From positions 1 to 64,000 of the forward strand of contig CAJKDY010000007.1 in NCBI GenBank assembly GCA_905198835.1: a stretch of DNA of 64,000 nt, written 5' to 3'. Position numbers and translations under genes: made by a program. The notes under the pieces are model-generated. The model was not told the DNA's origin, made no database searches, and saw only the letters and a list, made by a program, of their open reading frames with translations. Shown here one piece after another: positions 8,022 through 15,080 of the stretch (position 1 is its first letter; each line of letters begins with the position of its first letter). Source of the stretch: an uncultured Eubacteriales bacterium (lineage in GTDB: Bacteria; Bacillota; Clostridia; Oscillospirales; Oscillospiraceae).

Positions 8022-9080
8022 TCACGCGTAGGCCTTCTCATCCAGAATGCCCACACAGCCGTCCTTGGTGCCAACGGCCTTGAACACCTGGCCTTCACGC
8101 AGCGTCACCGCGGCGGTGTAGACCTGAGCGGTGTCGCTATAGCGGGGGTTGGAGCCGTCCACGGTGTACTTGAACTGCACCCCGCTCACAGCGGTGATAG
8201 AGGCGGCGTGAGCCGCGCTCACCGTGATAACAGGGGCGTCCAGAATGGCGTCGGCGCTGCCCACCACGGCGATGCCGTCGCCCTTGGCGCCCAGCACGAA
8301 GGCGTCATGGTAGGTCACGCCCTGGACCACAGGGCCGGAATAGCCCTTGACCTTGTTGAGGATGTCATACTGCTGGAGCTTCACCGGATCCACCGTGCTG
8401 CCCTTGGCCTTGATGAAGAAGTAGATCCCGTCGGGCATATAGGTGTCGGGGATCTTCTTCACCCGCATCCCGTCCAGCTCGCCGACCACGCCCTTGCCCA
8501 CGGCCTTCTGGCCCAGGTCCTTTAGAGCCAGGAACTCAGGGCACAGCTTCACCAGCTTGTAGTACGCCGCGCCGATGTAGAGGGTACGCTCCTCGCTGGG
8601 CACGCCGGCGTTGTCCATGGCCACGCCGGCGTCCATCACCATCTCGGCGATGGTGGACTTGGTGGGAGCGGCGGTCTTTTTCATGACGATGTTGGCGCCC
8701 AGGGCCCACCGCTTGATGCGGTGCTTGTCGATGCCGGGAATAGTCACCTCATCCAGCTGCCGGCGCAGCGCCCGGCCTGCCGACTTGCGGATAGCCTGGT
8801 CAGAGCCATCCAGAGCGTCGATGGTAAAGGAAAAGGCGGGGGCCTGCTCACAGGTCATCTCCTGCAGCGTGTCACCCAGGTCGTAGGTCTCGCCGTAGCG
8901 GTTGTCGCCGCTGCGCTTATACTGAGTCTCAGGCACGGTGTCCACGCTTGTCACCTTAATGGTGCGGCTGCCGGGGTTCAGCCAGCTGTACCCCTTGCCG
9001 CAGTCGTCGTCGGTCACAGACTTGATATGGAACCGCTCGGCCACCTTGTCGGCATACTTGGTCGCGTAATTGATAGACAT
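8022..9080 (-). CDS. major capsid protein with C-terminal Ig/CHB-HEX-like domain
   Basis: A 352-residue protein in the position expected for the major capsid protein, directly after a scaffold-like gene. The first 270 residues show features of HK97-fold coats: an N-terminal arm, a long helix region with IRKSAGRALRRQLDE, and KTAAPTKSTIAEMVMDAGVAM followed by LYIGAAYYKLV. The last 70 residues look like a separate beta domain with the phrase KYTVDGSNPRYSDTAQVYT, typical of chitobiase/hexosaminidase C-terminal (Fn3-like) modules, which could decorate the capsid surface. Strong RBS TAGGAGGAA precedes ATG 9080. Confidence 0.75.
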   Translation of the reverse strand: MSINYATKYADKVAERFHIKSVTDDDCGKGYSWLNPGSRTIKVTSVDTVPETQYKRSGDNRYGETYDLGDTLQEMTCEQAPAFSFTIDALDGSDQAIRKSAGRALRRQLDEVTIPGIDKHRIKRWALGANIVMKKTAAPTKSTIAEMVMDAGVAMDNAGVPSEERTLYIGAAYYKLVKLCPEFLALKDLGQKAVGKGVVGELDGMRVKKIPDTYMPDGIYFFIKAKGSTVDPVKLQQYDILNKVKGYSGPVVQGVTYHDAFVLGAKGDGIAVVGSADAILDAPVITVSAAHAASITAVSGVQFKYTVDGSNPRYSDTAQVYTAAVTLREGQVFKAVGTKDGCVGILDEKAYA

Positions 9081-9149
9081 GTTTTTTCCTCCTAAAATTT
9101 TTCTTTTTTGATCTGTTTCTGGCTTTCTGCTTGCGTTGTGTGCGCTCCG

Positions 9150-9698
9150 TTATTCGTCAAACCCAGCGAGAAAGGCGTCCTTGCCCTTGCTGTCGCTCCC
9201 GGCAGAGCGCATACTGCCGGTAGAGCGCTGGGCGTTCATCTGGCTCTGCCTGACCCGCGCGGTCTGGGCCACGGCGTACCGTGCATAGGCCGCCGTCAGG
9301 CTCATCCCGGCGCGCACATCCGCCCAGACCGTCTCCGGGATAGTACCGGGATCCGCCTTGGCCCTGCCATATGCCTCAGGGAAGGCCTTGGCAAACTCGG
9401 CGATGCCCCGGTCCACCTGTTCCCGGACGGTCTGGTCCACCATCCCCTCCACCCGGGAAGGTGCGGGGATATCCTCCCGGCTCTGCTCCTGGGGCAGTCG
9501 GTCCGTCTCGTCCGGGACAGGCTCCCCACGATCCTCTTCCTCGCCGTCGTCTTGGAGCGGCTCCCGCGCTGGCTCCTCAGCCTGGGCCTGCTCCGTCCCG
9601 GTCTGCGGGTCCTCCCCATCAAAGCCATCTAGAAAGGCTTCCCCCTGCTCCGGGTCCTGCCTCTCCCGCTCCAAAGCCTCGTTCTCCTGTTCGTTCAT
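9150..9698 (-). CDS. phage scaffold-like protein
   Basis: A 182-residue, very acidic, Glu/Gln/Asp/Pro-rich protein with little hydrophobic core in its first half (EQENEALERERQDPEQGEAF) and a more helical C-terminal half. Composition, size and position just before the capsid gene fit a capsid assembly scaffold. The start at 9698 is preferred because the AAGGAG site touches the earlier in-frame ATG at 9707 with no spacer but sits nine bases before 9698. The short motif FLDGFDGED near the N-terminus is echoed by FLAGFDE at the extreme C-terminus. Function is inferred from context. Confidence 0.65.
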   Translation of the reverse strand: MNEQENEALERERQDPEQGEAFLDGFDGEDPQTGTEQAQAEEPAREPLQDDGEEEDRGEPVPDETDRLPQEQSREDIPAPSRVEGMVDQTVREQVDRGIAEFAKAFPEAYGRAKADPGTIPETVWADVRAGMSLTAAYARYAVAQTARVRQSQMNAQRSTGSMRSAGSDSKGKDAFLAGFDE

Positions 9699-9760
9699 TC
9701 CTTGCATCTCCTTTTTATTCGCGGTCAGCTTGGTATTTTTTCATTGCCCTGACAGACTGA

Positions 9761-11125
9761 TCAAAACTGCACATAGCTCAGGTCCGCCTCAGCCCCTGTC
9801 ATAGCCTCCTCGTAATCCACCCTCGCCCGATCCGGCTCATCCCGGTCCGGGTCCGGTCTCTCCCCTCTCAGGGTATGGGTAACGCAGAAATACCGCAGCG
9901 CGTCGCAGATATGGGTGATCTGGTGGGGCTGGGTCGCGCAGTCGCTGATATTTTTCTCATCGTGCTGAATGAGCTTCAGATTGCGCCGCAGCCCCGCACA
10001 CTCCCGCCCCACCATCAGTCCAGGTCTTTCCCCGGCGCCCATGGGCTTGAGCATCTCCTTGACCGCCATCCATCCCTGGACCCGGTCATTACCGGCCCGG
10101 ATCAGCTGGACCCCATTTTGGGCAAACAGCTCAGCCATGCTCTTGCCGCTGTCCTTTTGCCGGCTCCACATATCCGGCGGGGCGATGGTGCACTCCACCC
10201 GCTCGTAGTCCGGGGTCAGCGACCGGATCAGCGCCGCCGCGTCCGACACGATGAGCCCGCTCTGCTGGACCTCCCGGTACACATGGCACCGTCCGTCAAA
10301 ATCCACGGCGATCCAAAGGCAAGCCAGCATATCCAACCCGTAGTCAAAGGCCCGATAAAGCCGCCAGTGGGCCGGGATCCGAAGAAACGGGTCCTCCAGA
10401 TGGGTCTGGTCCTGAAACTCCGGGAAATAGACCCCCGCCAGGGCATTCCAGTCGCCGTAGCGGTGGGCCCGGCGCACATCCTCAGGCAGCAGCTCCAGCA
10501 TCTGCTTATACTCCGGCGACCCCTCCAACAGATGGGGATTGTCGTCCACCGTAGCGGGGATAAAGCAATAGTCCTCCGGGCGCTCGCCCTTATCCTGGTA
10601 AAACTCCCGGTCCACAAACAGCCGCTTGACCCAAGCGTGGCCGATACCGCCGGGATTGCAGGTCAGATACATCCTCCTGGGGATCTTGGACACGCCTCGG
10701 AGGCAGGCCCCCAGGGTGCGGAATTGCTCCTCGGTAAACTGGGTAGCCTCGTCGATGAAGATCCAGTCATACTCCTGCCCCTGATACTCCACATCGTCTC
10801 CGGCCCCGTAGTGGCCAAACTTGATCATGGAGCCGTTGGCAAAGAAAAACGCCCGCATGGTGCCGTTGTAGCTGGCAAGCTCCGGCGGGATCAGCTTGCG
10901 CATGGGCAGAATGATGCTCTGCTCCAGCTCCGGGTACTCCCGCCGGACGATCAGGATGCGGATGCCGGGGTATCTGCACGCCCCACCCGCCGCCTTGATA
11001 CGCAGCACATGGCTTTTTCCGCCGCCCCGCGCCCCGCCGTAGGCGGTGTATCGGCGCCTGGACTGGCAAAAGAGCTTCTGCTTGGGGTTGAGCCCCCCCA
11101 GCTCCAATTTTGTTTCCCCAGCCAA
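9761..11125 (-). CDS. terL: phage terminase large subunit
   Basis: A 454-residue DNA-packaging motor and nuclease. Walker A is GGARGGGKS at about residues 30-38 and Walker B is WIFIDEATQ at about 121-129 with the catalytic Glu. The C-terminal RNase H-like nuclease begins near AFDYGLDMLACLWIAVDFDG, with the first acidic residue in FDYG. The first possible start is a TTG at 11125: an in-frame TGA, which is the stop of the upstream gene, lies only two codons before it. No strong RBS is seen at this TTG, so expression may depend on coupling to the upstream gene. The next gene in transcription order encodes the scaffold. Confidence 0.9.
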   Translation of the reverse strand: MAGETKLELGGLNPKQKLFCQSRRRYTAYGGARGGGKSHVLRIKAAGGACRYPGIRILIVRREYPELEQSIILPMRKLIPPELASYNGTMRAFFFANGSMIKFGHYGAGDDVEYQGQEYDWIFIDEATQFTEEQFRTLGACLRGVSKIPRRMYLTCNPGGIGHAWVKRLFVDREFYQDKGERPEDYCFIPATVDDNPHLLEGSPEYKQMLELLPEDVRRAHRYGDWNALAGVYFPEFQDQTHLEDPFLRIPAHWRLYRAFDYGLDMLACLWIAVDFDGRCHVYREVQQSGLIVSDAAALIRSLTPDYERVECTIAPPDMWSRQKDSGKSMAELFAQNGVQLIRAGNDRVQGWMAVKEMLKPMGAGERPGLMVGRECAGLRRNLKLIQHDEKNISDCATQPHQITHICDALRYFCVTHTLRGERPDPDRDEPDRARVDYEEAMTGAEADLSYVQF

Positions 11126-11131
11126 AGCCTG

Positions 11132-11614
11132 TCACATCCCACGCCAGCGGCCAAACCGGCCATACTCCAGCCCACCGTAGGGCCCGCCCAGCTCTGCGTC
11201 GATGTCCTCAAACCCGGCGGGCACTCCCGCTCCGGCAAACGCCAGATGCTCTTCAAAGAGCTGCTGAAAGTAGTTTGCCAAGGTGGGATTTTCCTCCGCC
11301 AGCAGCCGGGCGGCCAGCCCCAGCGGCAGCACGTCCCGCAGGATCTTGGCGTCCAGCTCCAGCGTATCCTCAAGCCCCTGGATGTCGGGCAGGGCCGGGC
11401 GCTTGCCCACCTGTGTGACCGCGTAGGTATCGCTATAGGGATATACCACATCCAGCAGGTTGTTGAGGATCCCCGCCGTTCGGACCTCATACTCCTTGGT
11501 ATCCGCTGTGCGGGTGTTGCCGGTGGACCCATTCTGGGCGTCGATCAGATACATGGCCTTGTCAAACACGCCCCGGACCGTCCGATCGATCACCACCTCA
11601 TTCGTCTTCTCCAT
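11132..11614 (-). CDS. phage hypothetical protein upstream of terL
   Basis: A 160-residue soluble protein with no recognised motif. It contains a helical middle region (LDAKILRDVLPLGLAARLLAEE) and ends in a Gly/Tyr/Arg-rich tail (GGPYGGLEYGRFGRWRGM). Its start at 11614 lies inside the end of the upstream membrane-protein gene (17-base overlap), with GGGAGG as ribosome site. Its stop is followed two codons later, in the same frame, by the TTG start of terL. Proteins of this type occur next to terminase genes in related phages and may be connector or packaging accessories, but the role is unknown. Confidence 0.6.
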   Translation of the reverse strand: MEKTNEVVIDRTVRGVFDKAMYLIDAQNGSTGNTRTADTKEYEVRTAGILNNLLDVVYPYSDTYAVTQVGKRPALPDIQGLEDTLELDAKILRDVLPLGLAARLLAEENPTLANYFQQLFEEHLAFAGAGVPAGFEDIDAELGGPYGGLEYGRFGRWRGM

Positions 11615-11828
11615 CGTCGTCCTCCCGTTCCAGGCCGGTCCTGCCTCGCACGCTGTAGCGCATCAGATTTTCAAAGCCCTCCCCCACCGGGTCGGGCCTT
11701 TTTTCCTCCCTGGACCGGTCCTCCTGGTCCGGGGCCCGTGCGGTTTCTCTCCGACTCTCCCAAGCCAGCAGCACCAGCAGACCGTCCCCCAGCAGCACCG
11801 CCGCCAGGATCAGCCATACCGCCGCCAT
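11598..11828 (-). CDS. small phage membrane protein (possible spanin/holin partner)
   Basis: A 76-residue protein with one N-terminal membrane helix (AAVWLILAAVLLGDGLLVLL, about residues 2-21) followed by a highly charged cytoplasmic or wall-facing tail rich in Glu, Asp and Arg. The ATG at 11828 shares its A with the TGA stop of the holin gene, so the two are translationally coupled. Longer frames beginning at 12092 overlap the holin and are not needed. Its place directly after a holin suggests a lysis accessory protein, but this is inferred from location and topology only. Confidence 0.6.
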   Translation of the reverse strand: MAAVWLILAAVLLGDGLLVLLAWESRRETARAPDQEDRSREEKRPDPVGEGFENLMRYSVRGRTGLEREDDDGEDE

Positions 11829-12022
11829 CACGCCGCCTCCGGCAGCCCGGCCAGGCTGGTAAGCAGACTGGCTACCCCCGCCAAAGCGGCCGTGCCCAGC
11901 ACCACCAGCCAGTCCACCTGGCTGATCATTGCGGAGGCCGGCAGCAGCGCCACCGCCGTCTGCGCCACAGTCTTGATCCCGCGGACCGCCGCCGCCTTTG
12001 TCCATTCCTTCCAGTTTCTCAT
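11828..12022 (-). CDS. phage holin, r1t-type
   Basis: A 64-residue protein. After a basic N-terminus (MRNWKEWTKAAAVRGIKT) come two hydrophobic segments (about residues 19-34 and 39-58) and the ending SLLTSLAGLPE, which is typical of r1t-type holins. Holins accumulate in the cytoplasmic membrane and open it at a set time so the endolysin can reach the wall. Strong RBS AAAAGGAGGAG precedes ATG 12022. Here the holin is near the terminase end of the late unit while the amidase lies about 10 kb downstream, an uncommon separation. The next gene overlaps its stop. Confidence 0.8.
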   Translation of the reverse strand: MRNWKEWTKAAAVRGIKTVAQTAVALLPASAMISQVDWLVVLGTAALAGVASLLTSLAGLPEAA

Positions 12023-12111
12023 GTCCTTTCTCCTCCTTTTCGTTTCGTCTCACGTCCTTACCCGCTCCGTCTTGTGTCATCCCCCCTTTCAAAGTCGTCC
12101 CTGCGCTTCCT

Positions 12112-12243
12112 TGTCACGCTCGGGCTGGGCGCGCTGGTCGCCGGCTCTTTCGCCGCCCTTGGCAAAATGCCGCTAGGCTACGCCCAGCCTGTTTTTGCCA
12201 TGCGGTCGGCTCCAAGCCCGGCGGCGCGCCTACCCTCGCGCTT
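12112..12243 (-). ncRNA. candidate structured RNA element, prophage copy
   Basis: This stretch between terS and the holin holds no gene but is clearly homologous to 46080-46215 after mreB. It begins with AAGCGCGAGGGTAG directly after the TAG stop of terS and ends with CCCGAGCGTGACA. Predicted structure: an outer stem in which CGC-GA-GGG faces CCC-GA-GCG with tandem G-A pairs, continuing as GGCGCGC with GCGCGCC; then CGCCGG with CCGGCG; a small GGCU/AGCC hairpin; GCCG with CGGC; GGCAAAA with UUUUGCC; and a terminal AGGCU/AGCCU hairpin. Several stems differ in the other copy yet stay paired, which supports a functional RNA. The family is not recognised. Confidence 0.6.
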
Positions 12244-12666
12244 CTACTCCAGGTCCGTCTCATCCATGGATCCCTCATAACAGATTGTCACCTTGGCCCT
12301 GCCCCTTTGCTCTCCCTTGTCAGCGTAGCCTCCCAGCCGCTTTTGCTTGAGCAAGAATACCGCCTTGGAGATCATCCCGCTCTTTTCCTGGAACCGAGGG
12401 TCGCTCTCCAGCTGGTCCTGGATACGCAAGTAGGCCATCCGCACCGCGTCCTTCAGATGTGGGCACGTCTCTCCATCCCACCAGTCCCGCAGCTCCCCCA
12501 GCGTCACCGGCCTTCCGTTGGCGCTGTGCCGACTCAATGCCAGGCAAAGTCCCGCCTCGCCGTAAAGCACGCCTTTTGCGTCGCATCCGGCAAAATATTC
12601 CTCCGCCGCCTCACGAAAGTCCTCCGCGGTAGGAAATGCAATGTTCTCCTCTTTGCCTTGGTCCAC
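12244..12666 (-). CDS. phage terminase small subunit / DNA-packaging protein
   Basis: A roughly 140-residue protein with helical content typical of small terminases that recognise phage DNA and recruit the large subunit. It includes TAEDFREAAEEYFAG near the N-terminus, an HTH-like middle (LSRHSANGRPVTLGELRDWW), and the C-terminal phrase FLLKQKRLGGYADK seen in gp3-type DNA-packaging proteins. The GTG at 12666 is chosen because GGAGGTGA lies seven bases upstream; in-frame GTGs at 12684 and 12675 are alternatives. It is the first gene of the visible late unit and diverges from host ftsH. A structured RNA element starts right at its stop codon. Confidence 0.65.
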   Translation of the reverse strand: MDQGKEENIAFPTAEDFREAAEEYFAGCDAKGVLYGEAGLCLALSRHSANGRPVTLGELRDWWDGETCPHLKDAVRMAYLRIQDQLESDPRFQEKSGMISKAVFLLKQKRLGGYADKGEQRGRAKVTICYEGSMDETDLE

Positions 12667-12789
12667 CGTTGTCACCTCCGTCACTCCTTATCACGCCCAA
12701 ACTATACCACCCATTTCCCCAAAAACAGCAAAAGCGACCGCGCCCTTTCCCGCCACCCTCGTACCGGGGCAAAATTTAAAGAAAATTCA

Positions 12790-12818
12790 TTGTAATACCG
12801 CCAAAGCTGTGATAAAAT
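12790..12818 (+). promoter_or_regulatory. sigma-A promoter of ftsH
   Basis: TTGTAA, a 17-base spacer and TAAAAT, about 30 bases before the TTG start of ftsH. The prophage/host boundary must lie between here and the start of terS (12667-12789), an AT-richer stretch in which no att duplication can be seen from this side alone. Confidence 0.6.
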
Positions 12819-12849
12819 ACCTTCATCGTACCTCTGAGGAGGGATCTTT

Positions 12850-14823
12850 TTGAATCAAAACAACAACCAAAATAACCGCAACAACCGCAACCGCAACACC
12901 TTTGGCGTGGTGAGCGTCATCATCTGGGCCCTGGTCATCACAGTGCTGATGAATGTGCTTTTTTCCTCCTTTGACAGACGAAGCACCGAGGAGATCCCCT
13001 ACTCCCAGTTCCGCCAGATGGTCCAGGACGGAGAGGTCTACAAGGTAGAGCTGTCCAGCAACAAATACCTCATCACCACCTCAGCCGATCAAAAAGCCGC
13101 TGAAGAGGCCGCCGAAAAAGCCGCTCAGGACCAGGCTCAAAACGGCTTCAATCCCTTCCTGTCCGTAGTCCCGCCCAAGGCCGAGGCCCGGTACGTCACC
13201 GCTCCCATCAACGATGACGGCCTGGTGGAGCTGATGGATCAACACGGCGTAGTCTTCAGCACCGAGCTGAAGGAGGAGTCCAGCGTTCTCATGGCCATCC
13301 TGGTCAACTACCTGCTTCCCATGCTGCTGAGCGTGGGCCTTTTGATGCTGCTCTTCCGCTTTATGGCCAGCCGCATGGGCGGCGGCGGCATGGGAGGTCT
13401 AGGCGGCGTAGGCAAGGCCAACGCCAAGGTCTATGTGGAAAAGAAGACCGGCGTCACCTTTGCCGACGTAGCCGGCCAGGACGAGGCCAAGGAGTCCCTG
13501 GAGGAGATCATCGACTTCCTCCATAACCCCGGCAAATATACCGAGATCGGCGCCAAGCTCCCCAAGGGCGCGCTGCTGGTGGGCTCGCCGGGCACCGGCA
13601 AGACATTGCTTGCCAAGGCGGTGGCCGGCGAGGCCAACGTCCCCTTCTTCTCCATCTCCGGCTCCGATTTTGTAGAGATGTTCGTGGGCGTGGGCGCCTC
13701 CCGGGTCCGGGACCTTTTTAAAGAGGCCGCCAAGATGGCCCCCTGCATCATCTTCATCGACGAGATCGACACCATCGGCAAGAGCCGGGACGCCTCCAAG
13801 TTCGGTGGCAACGACGAGCGCGAGCAGACGCTGAACCAGCTGCTGGCCGAACTGGACGGCTTCGATCCCACCAAGGGCGTCATCGTCCTGGCCGCCACCA
13901 ACCGCCCCGAGGTGCTGGATAAGGCCTTGCTGCGCCCTGGTCGCTTCGACCGGCGCATCACCGTAGACCGGCCCAACCTGGCCGGGCGGCTGGCCACCCT
14001 GCAGGTCCACACCCGGAACATCCGCCTGGCCGAGGACGTGGACCTCAATAAGATCGCCCAGGCCACCGCCGGCTGCGTAGGCGCGGACCTGGCCAACCTG
14101 GTCAACGAAGCCGCCCTCCGGGCCGTCCGCCATGGCCGCCGGGCCGTGAACCAGCAAGATCTCCTGAGTTCCTTTGAGTTGGTCATTGCCGGCAGCGAGA
14201 AAAAGGGCACCGTCCTCACCGAAAAGGAAAAGCAGCTCATCGCCTACCATGAGGTGGGTCACGCCCTGGTGGCCGCCAAGCAAAAGGACGCCGAGCCCGT
14301 CACCAAGATCACCATCGTCCCCCACACCCAGGGCGCTCTTGGCTACACCATGCAGACCCCCGAGGAAGAGAAGTTCCTCATGACCCGGGAAGACCTACTC
14401 ACTGAGATCCGCACCCTGCTGGGCGGCCGCTGCGCCGAGGAGCTGGTGTTCGACACCCAGACCTCCGGGGCATCCAACGATATCGAGCGAGCCACCGATC
14501 TGGCCCGCAAGCTGGTGACCATGTTCGGCATGAGCGACCGCTTTGGCGCCATGGGCCTTGCCACCGTCCAGAATCAATACCTGGACCAGGGCTACAGCCT
14601 CACCTGCGCCCAGGACACCGCCGCCCTGGTGGATAAGGAGATCCAGTCCATCATCGAGACCTGCCACCGGGACGCCAAGACCATTCTGGCCGACAACCGC
14701 GCCGATCTGGACGCCGTGGCCCAATACCTGCTGCAAAAGGAGACCATCACCGGCAAAGAGATGATGGCCATCCTCAACGGCCAGGACCCCGCCCAGGCCG
14801 ACAGCGACATTACCCCCGCATAA
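12850..14823 (+). CDS. ftsH: ATP-dependent zinc metalloprotease FtsH
   Basis: A 657-residue membrane-anchored AAA+ protease that degrades misfolded membrane proteins and regulators. An Asn-rich N-terminus precedes membrane helix 1 (about residues 18-38), an extracytoplasmic domain, and helix 2 (about 145-165). Then come a Gly-rich linker, Walker A GSPGTGKT (245-252), Walker B IIFIDEID, the second region of homology ending RPGRFDRR, and the zinc motif HEVGH at 467-471. The start is a TTG at 12850 with GAGGAGGGA upstream. Length is close to other FtsH proteins. It stands alone, with its own promoter and a strong terminator. Confidence 0.97.
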   Translation: MNQNNNQNNRNNRNRNTFGVVSVIIWALVITVLMNVLFSSFDRRSTEEIPYSQFRQMVQDGEVYKVELSSNKYLITTSADQKAAEEAAEKAAQDQAQNGFNPFLSVVPPKAEARYVTAPINDDGLVELMDQHGVVFSTELKEESSVLMAILVNYLLPMLLSVGLLMLLFRFMASRMGGGGMGGLGGVGKANAKVYVEKKTGVTFADVAGQDEAKESLEEIIDFLHNPGKYTEIGAKLPKGALLVGSPGTGKTLLAKAVAGEANVPFFSISGSDFVEMFVGVGASRVRDLFKEAAKMAPCIIFIDEIDTIGKSRDASKFGGNDEREQTLNQLLAELDGFDPTKGVIVLAATNRPEVLDKALLRPGRFDRRITVDRPNLAGRLATLQVHTRNIRLAEDVDLNKIAQATAGCVGADLANLVNEAALRAVRHGRRAVNQQDLLSSFELVIAGSEKKGTVLTEKEKQLIAYHEVGHALVAAKQKDAEPVTKITIVPHTQGALGYTMQTPEEEKFLMTREDLLTEIRTLLGGRCAEELVFDTQTSGASNDIERATDLARKLVTMFGMSDRFGAMGLATVQNQYLDQGYSLTCAQDTAALVDKEIQSIIETCHRDAKTILADNRADLDAVAQYLLQKETITGKEMMAILNGQDPAQADSDITPA

Positions 14824-14835
14824 AGAGCAAACAAA

Positions 14836-14877
14836 AAAGGGCCGGATGGCGTTATGGAACGCCATCCGGCCCTTTTT
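14836..14877 (+). terminator. rho-independent terminator of ftsH
   Basis: A perfect 15-bp stem (GGGCCGGATGGCGTT and its complement) around the loop ATGG, followed by TTTTT. The A-rich left flank means it may also work on the minus strand. Confidence 0.9.
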
Positions 14878-14900
14878 CTGCCCTCGCCCACCTAGCGGAC

Positions 14901-14959
14901 GACAGAGGGACGGTTCTTGCTGTCGGGCCCTATCCGACAGAAGAACCGTCCCTGCTGTC
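14901..14959. repeat. intergenic hairpin repeat (REP-like)
   Basis: A near-perfect inverted repeat: GACAG, AGGGACGGTTCTT and TGTCGG on the left are mirrored by CCGACAG, AAGAACCGTCCCT and CTGTC on the right around GCCCTAT. It sits between two terminators of convergent genes and encodes nothing. The size and placement match mobile REP-type elements scattered in Clostridia genomes. There is no transposase nearby. Confidence 0.6.
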
Positions 14960-15018
14960 GGTAGCAGGAGGCCTTCACTCCCTTCCAGGCCCTTCGGGCT
15001 CCGCGGCCCGGCAGATAG

Positions 15019-15062
15019 AAAAAACACCCCTCCCGCCGCTTCCACGGCGAAAGGGGTGTTTT
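15019..15062 (-). terminator. terminator of putP
   Basis: AAAACACCCCT and AGGGGTGTTTT form a long imperfect stem with an inner CGCC/GGCG segment. Read on the minus strand it ends in a T run 20 bases after the putP stop. Confidence 0.8.
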
Positions 15063-15080
15063 CCCTGATACAAATTGCGT

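Noticed and set aside
11829..12092. Extension of the small membrane protein back to 12092
   Set aside because: It would overlap the whole holin gene in another frame and gives a Gly-rich sequence. The ATG at 11828, coupled to the holin stop, explains the gene.
12112..12243. A phi29-type packaging RNA
   Set aside because: Location beside terminase genes is suggestive, but a homologous copy lies in a host locus and the phage has a conventional terS/terL pair, so a dedicated pRNA is not supported.
9875..12280. An 801-codon plus-strand frame across the terminase region
   Set aside because: It overlaps terL, the holin and the RNA element in antisense, has no RBS and is Pro/Arg-rich nonsense, while the minus strand has well-spaced phage genes.
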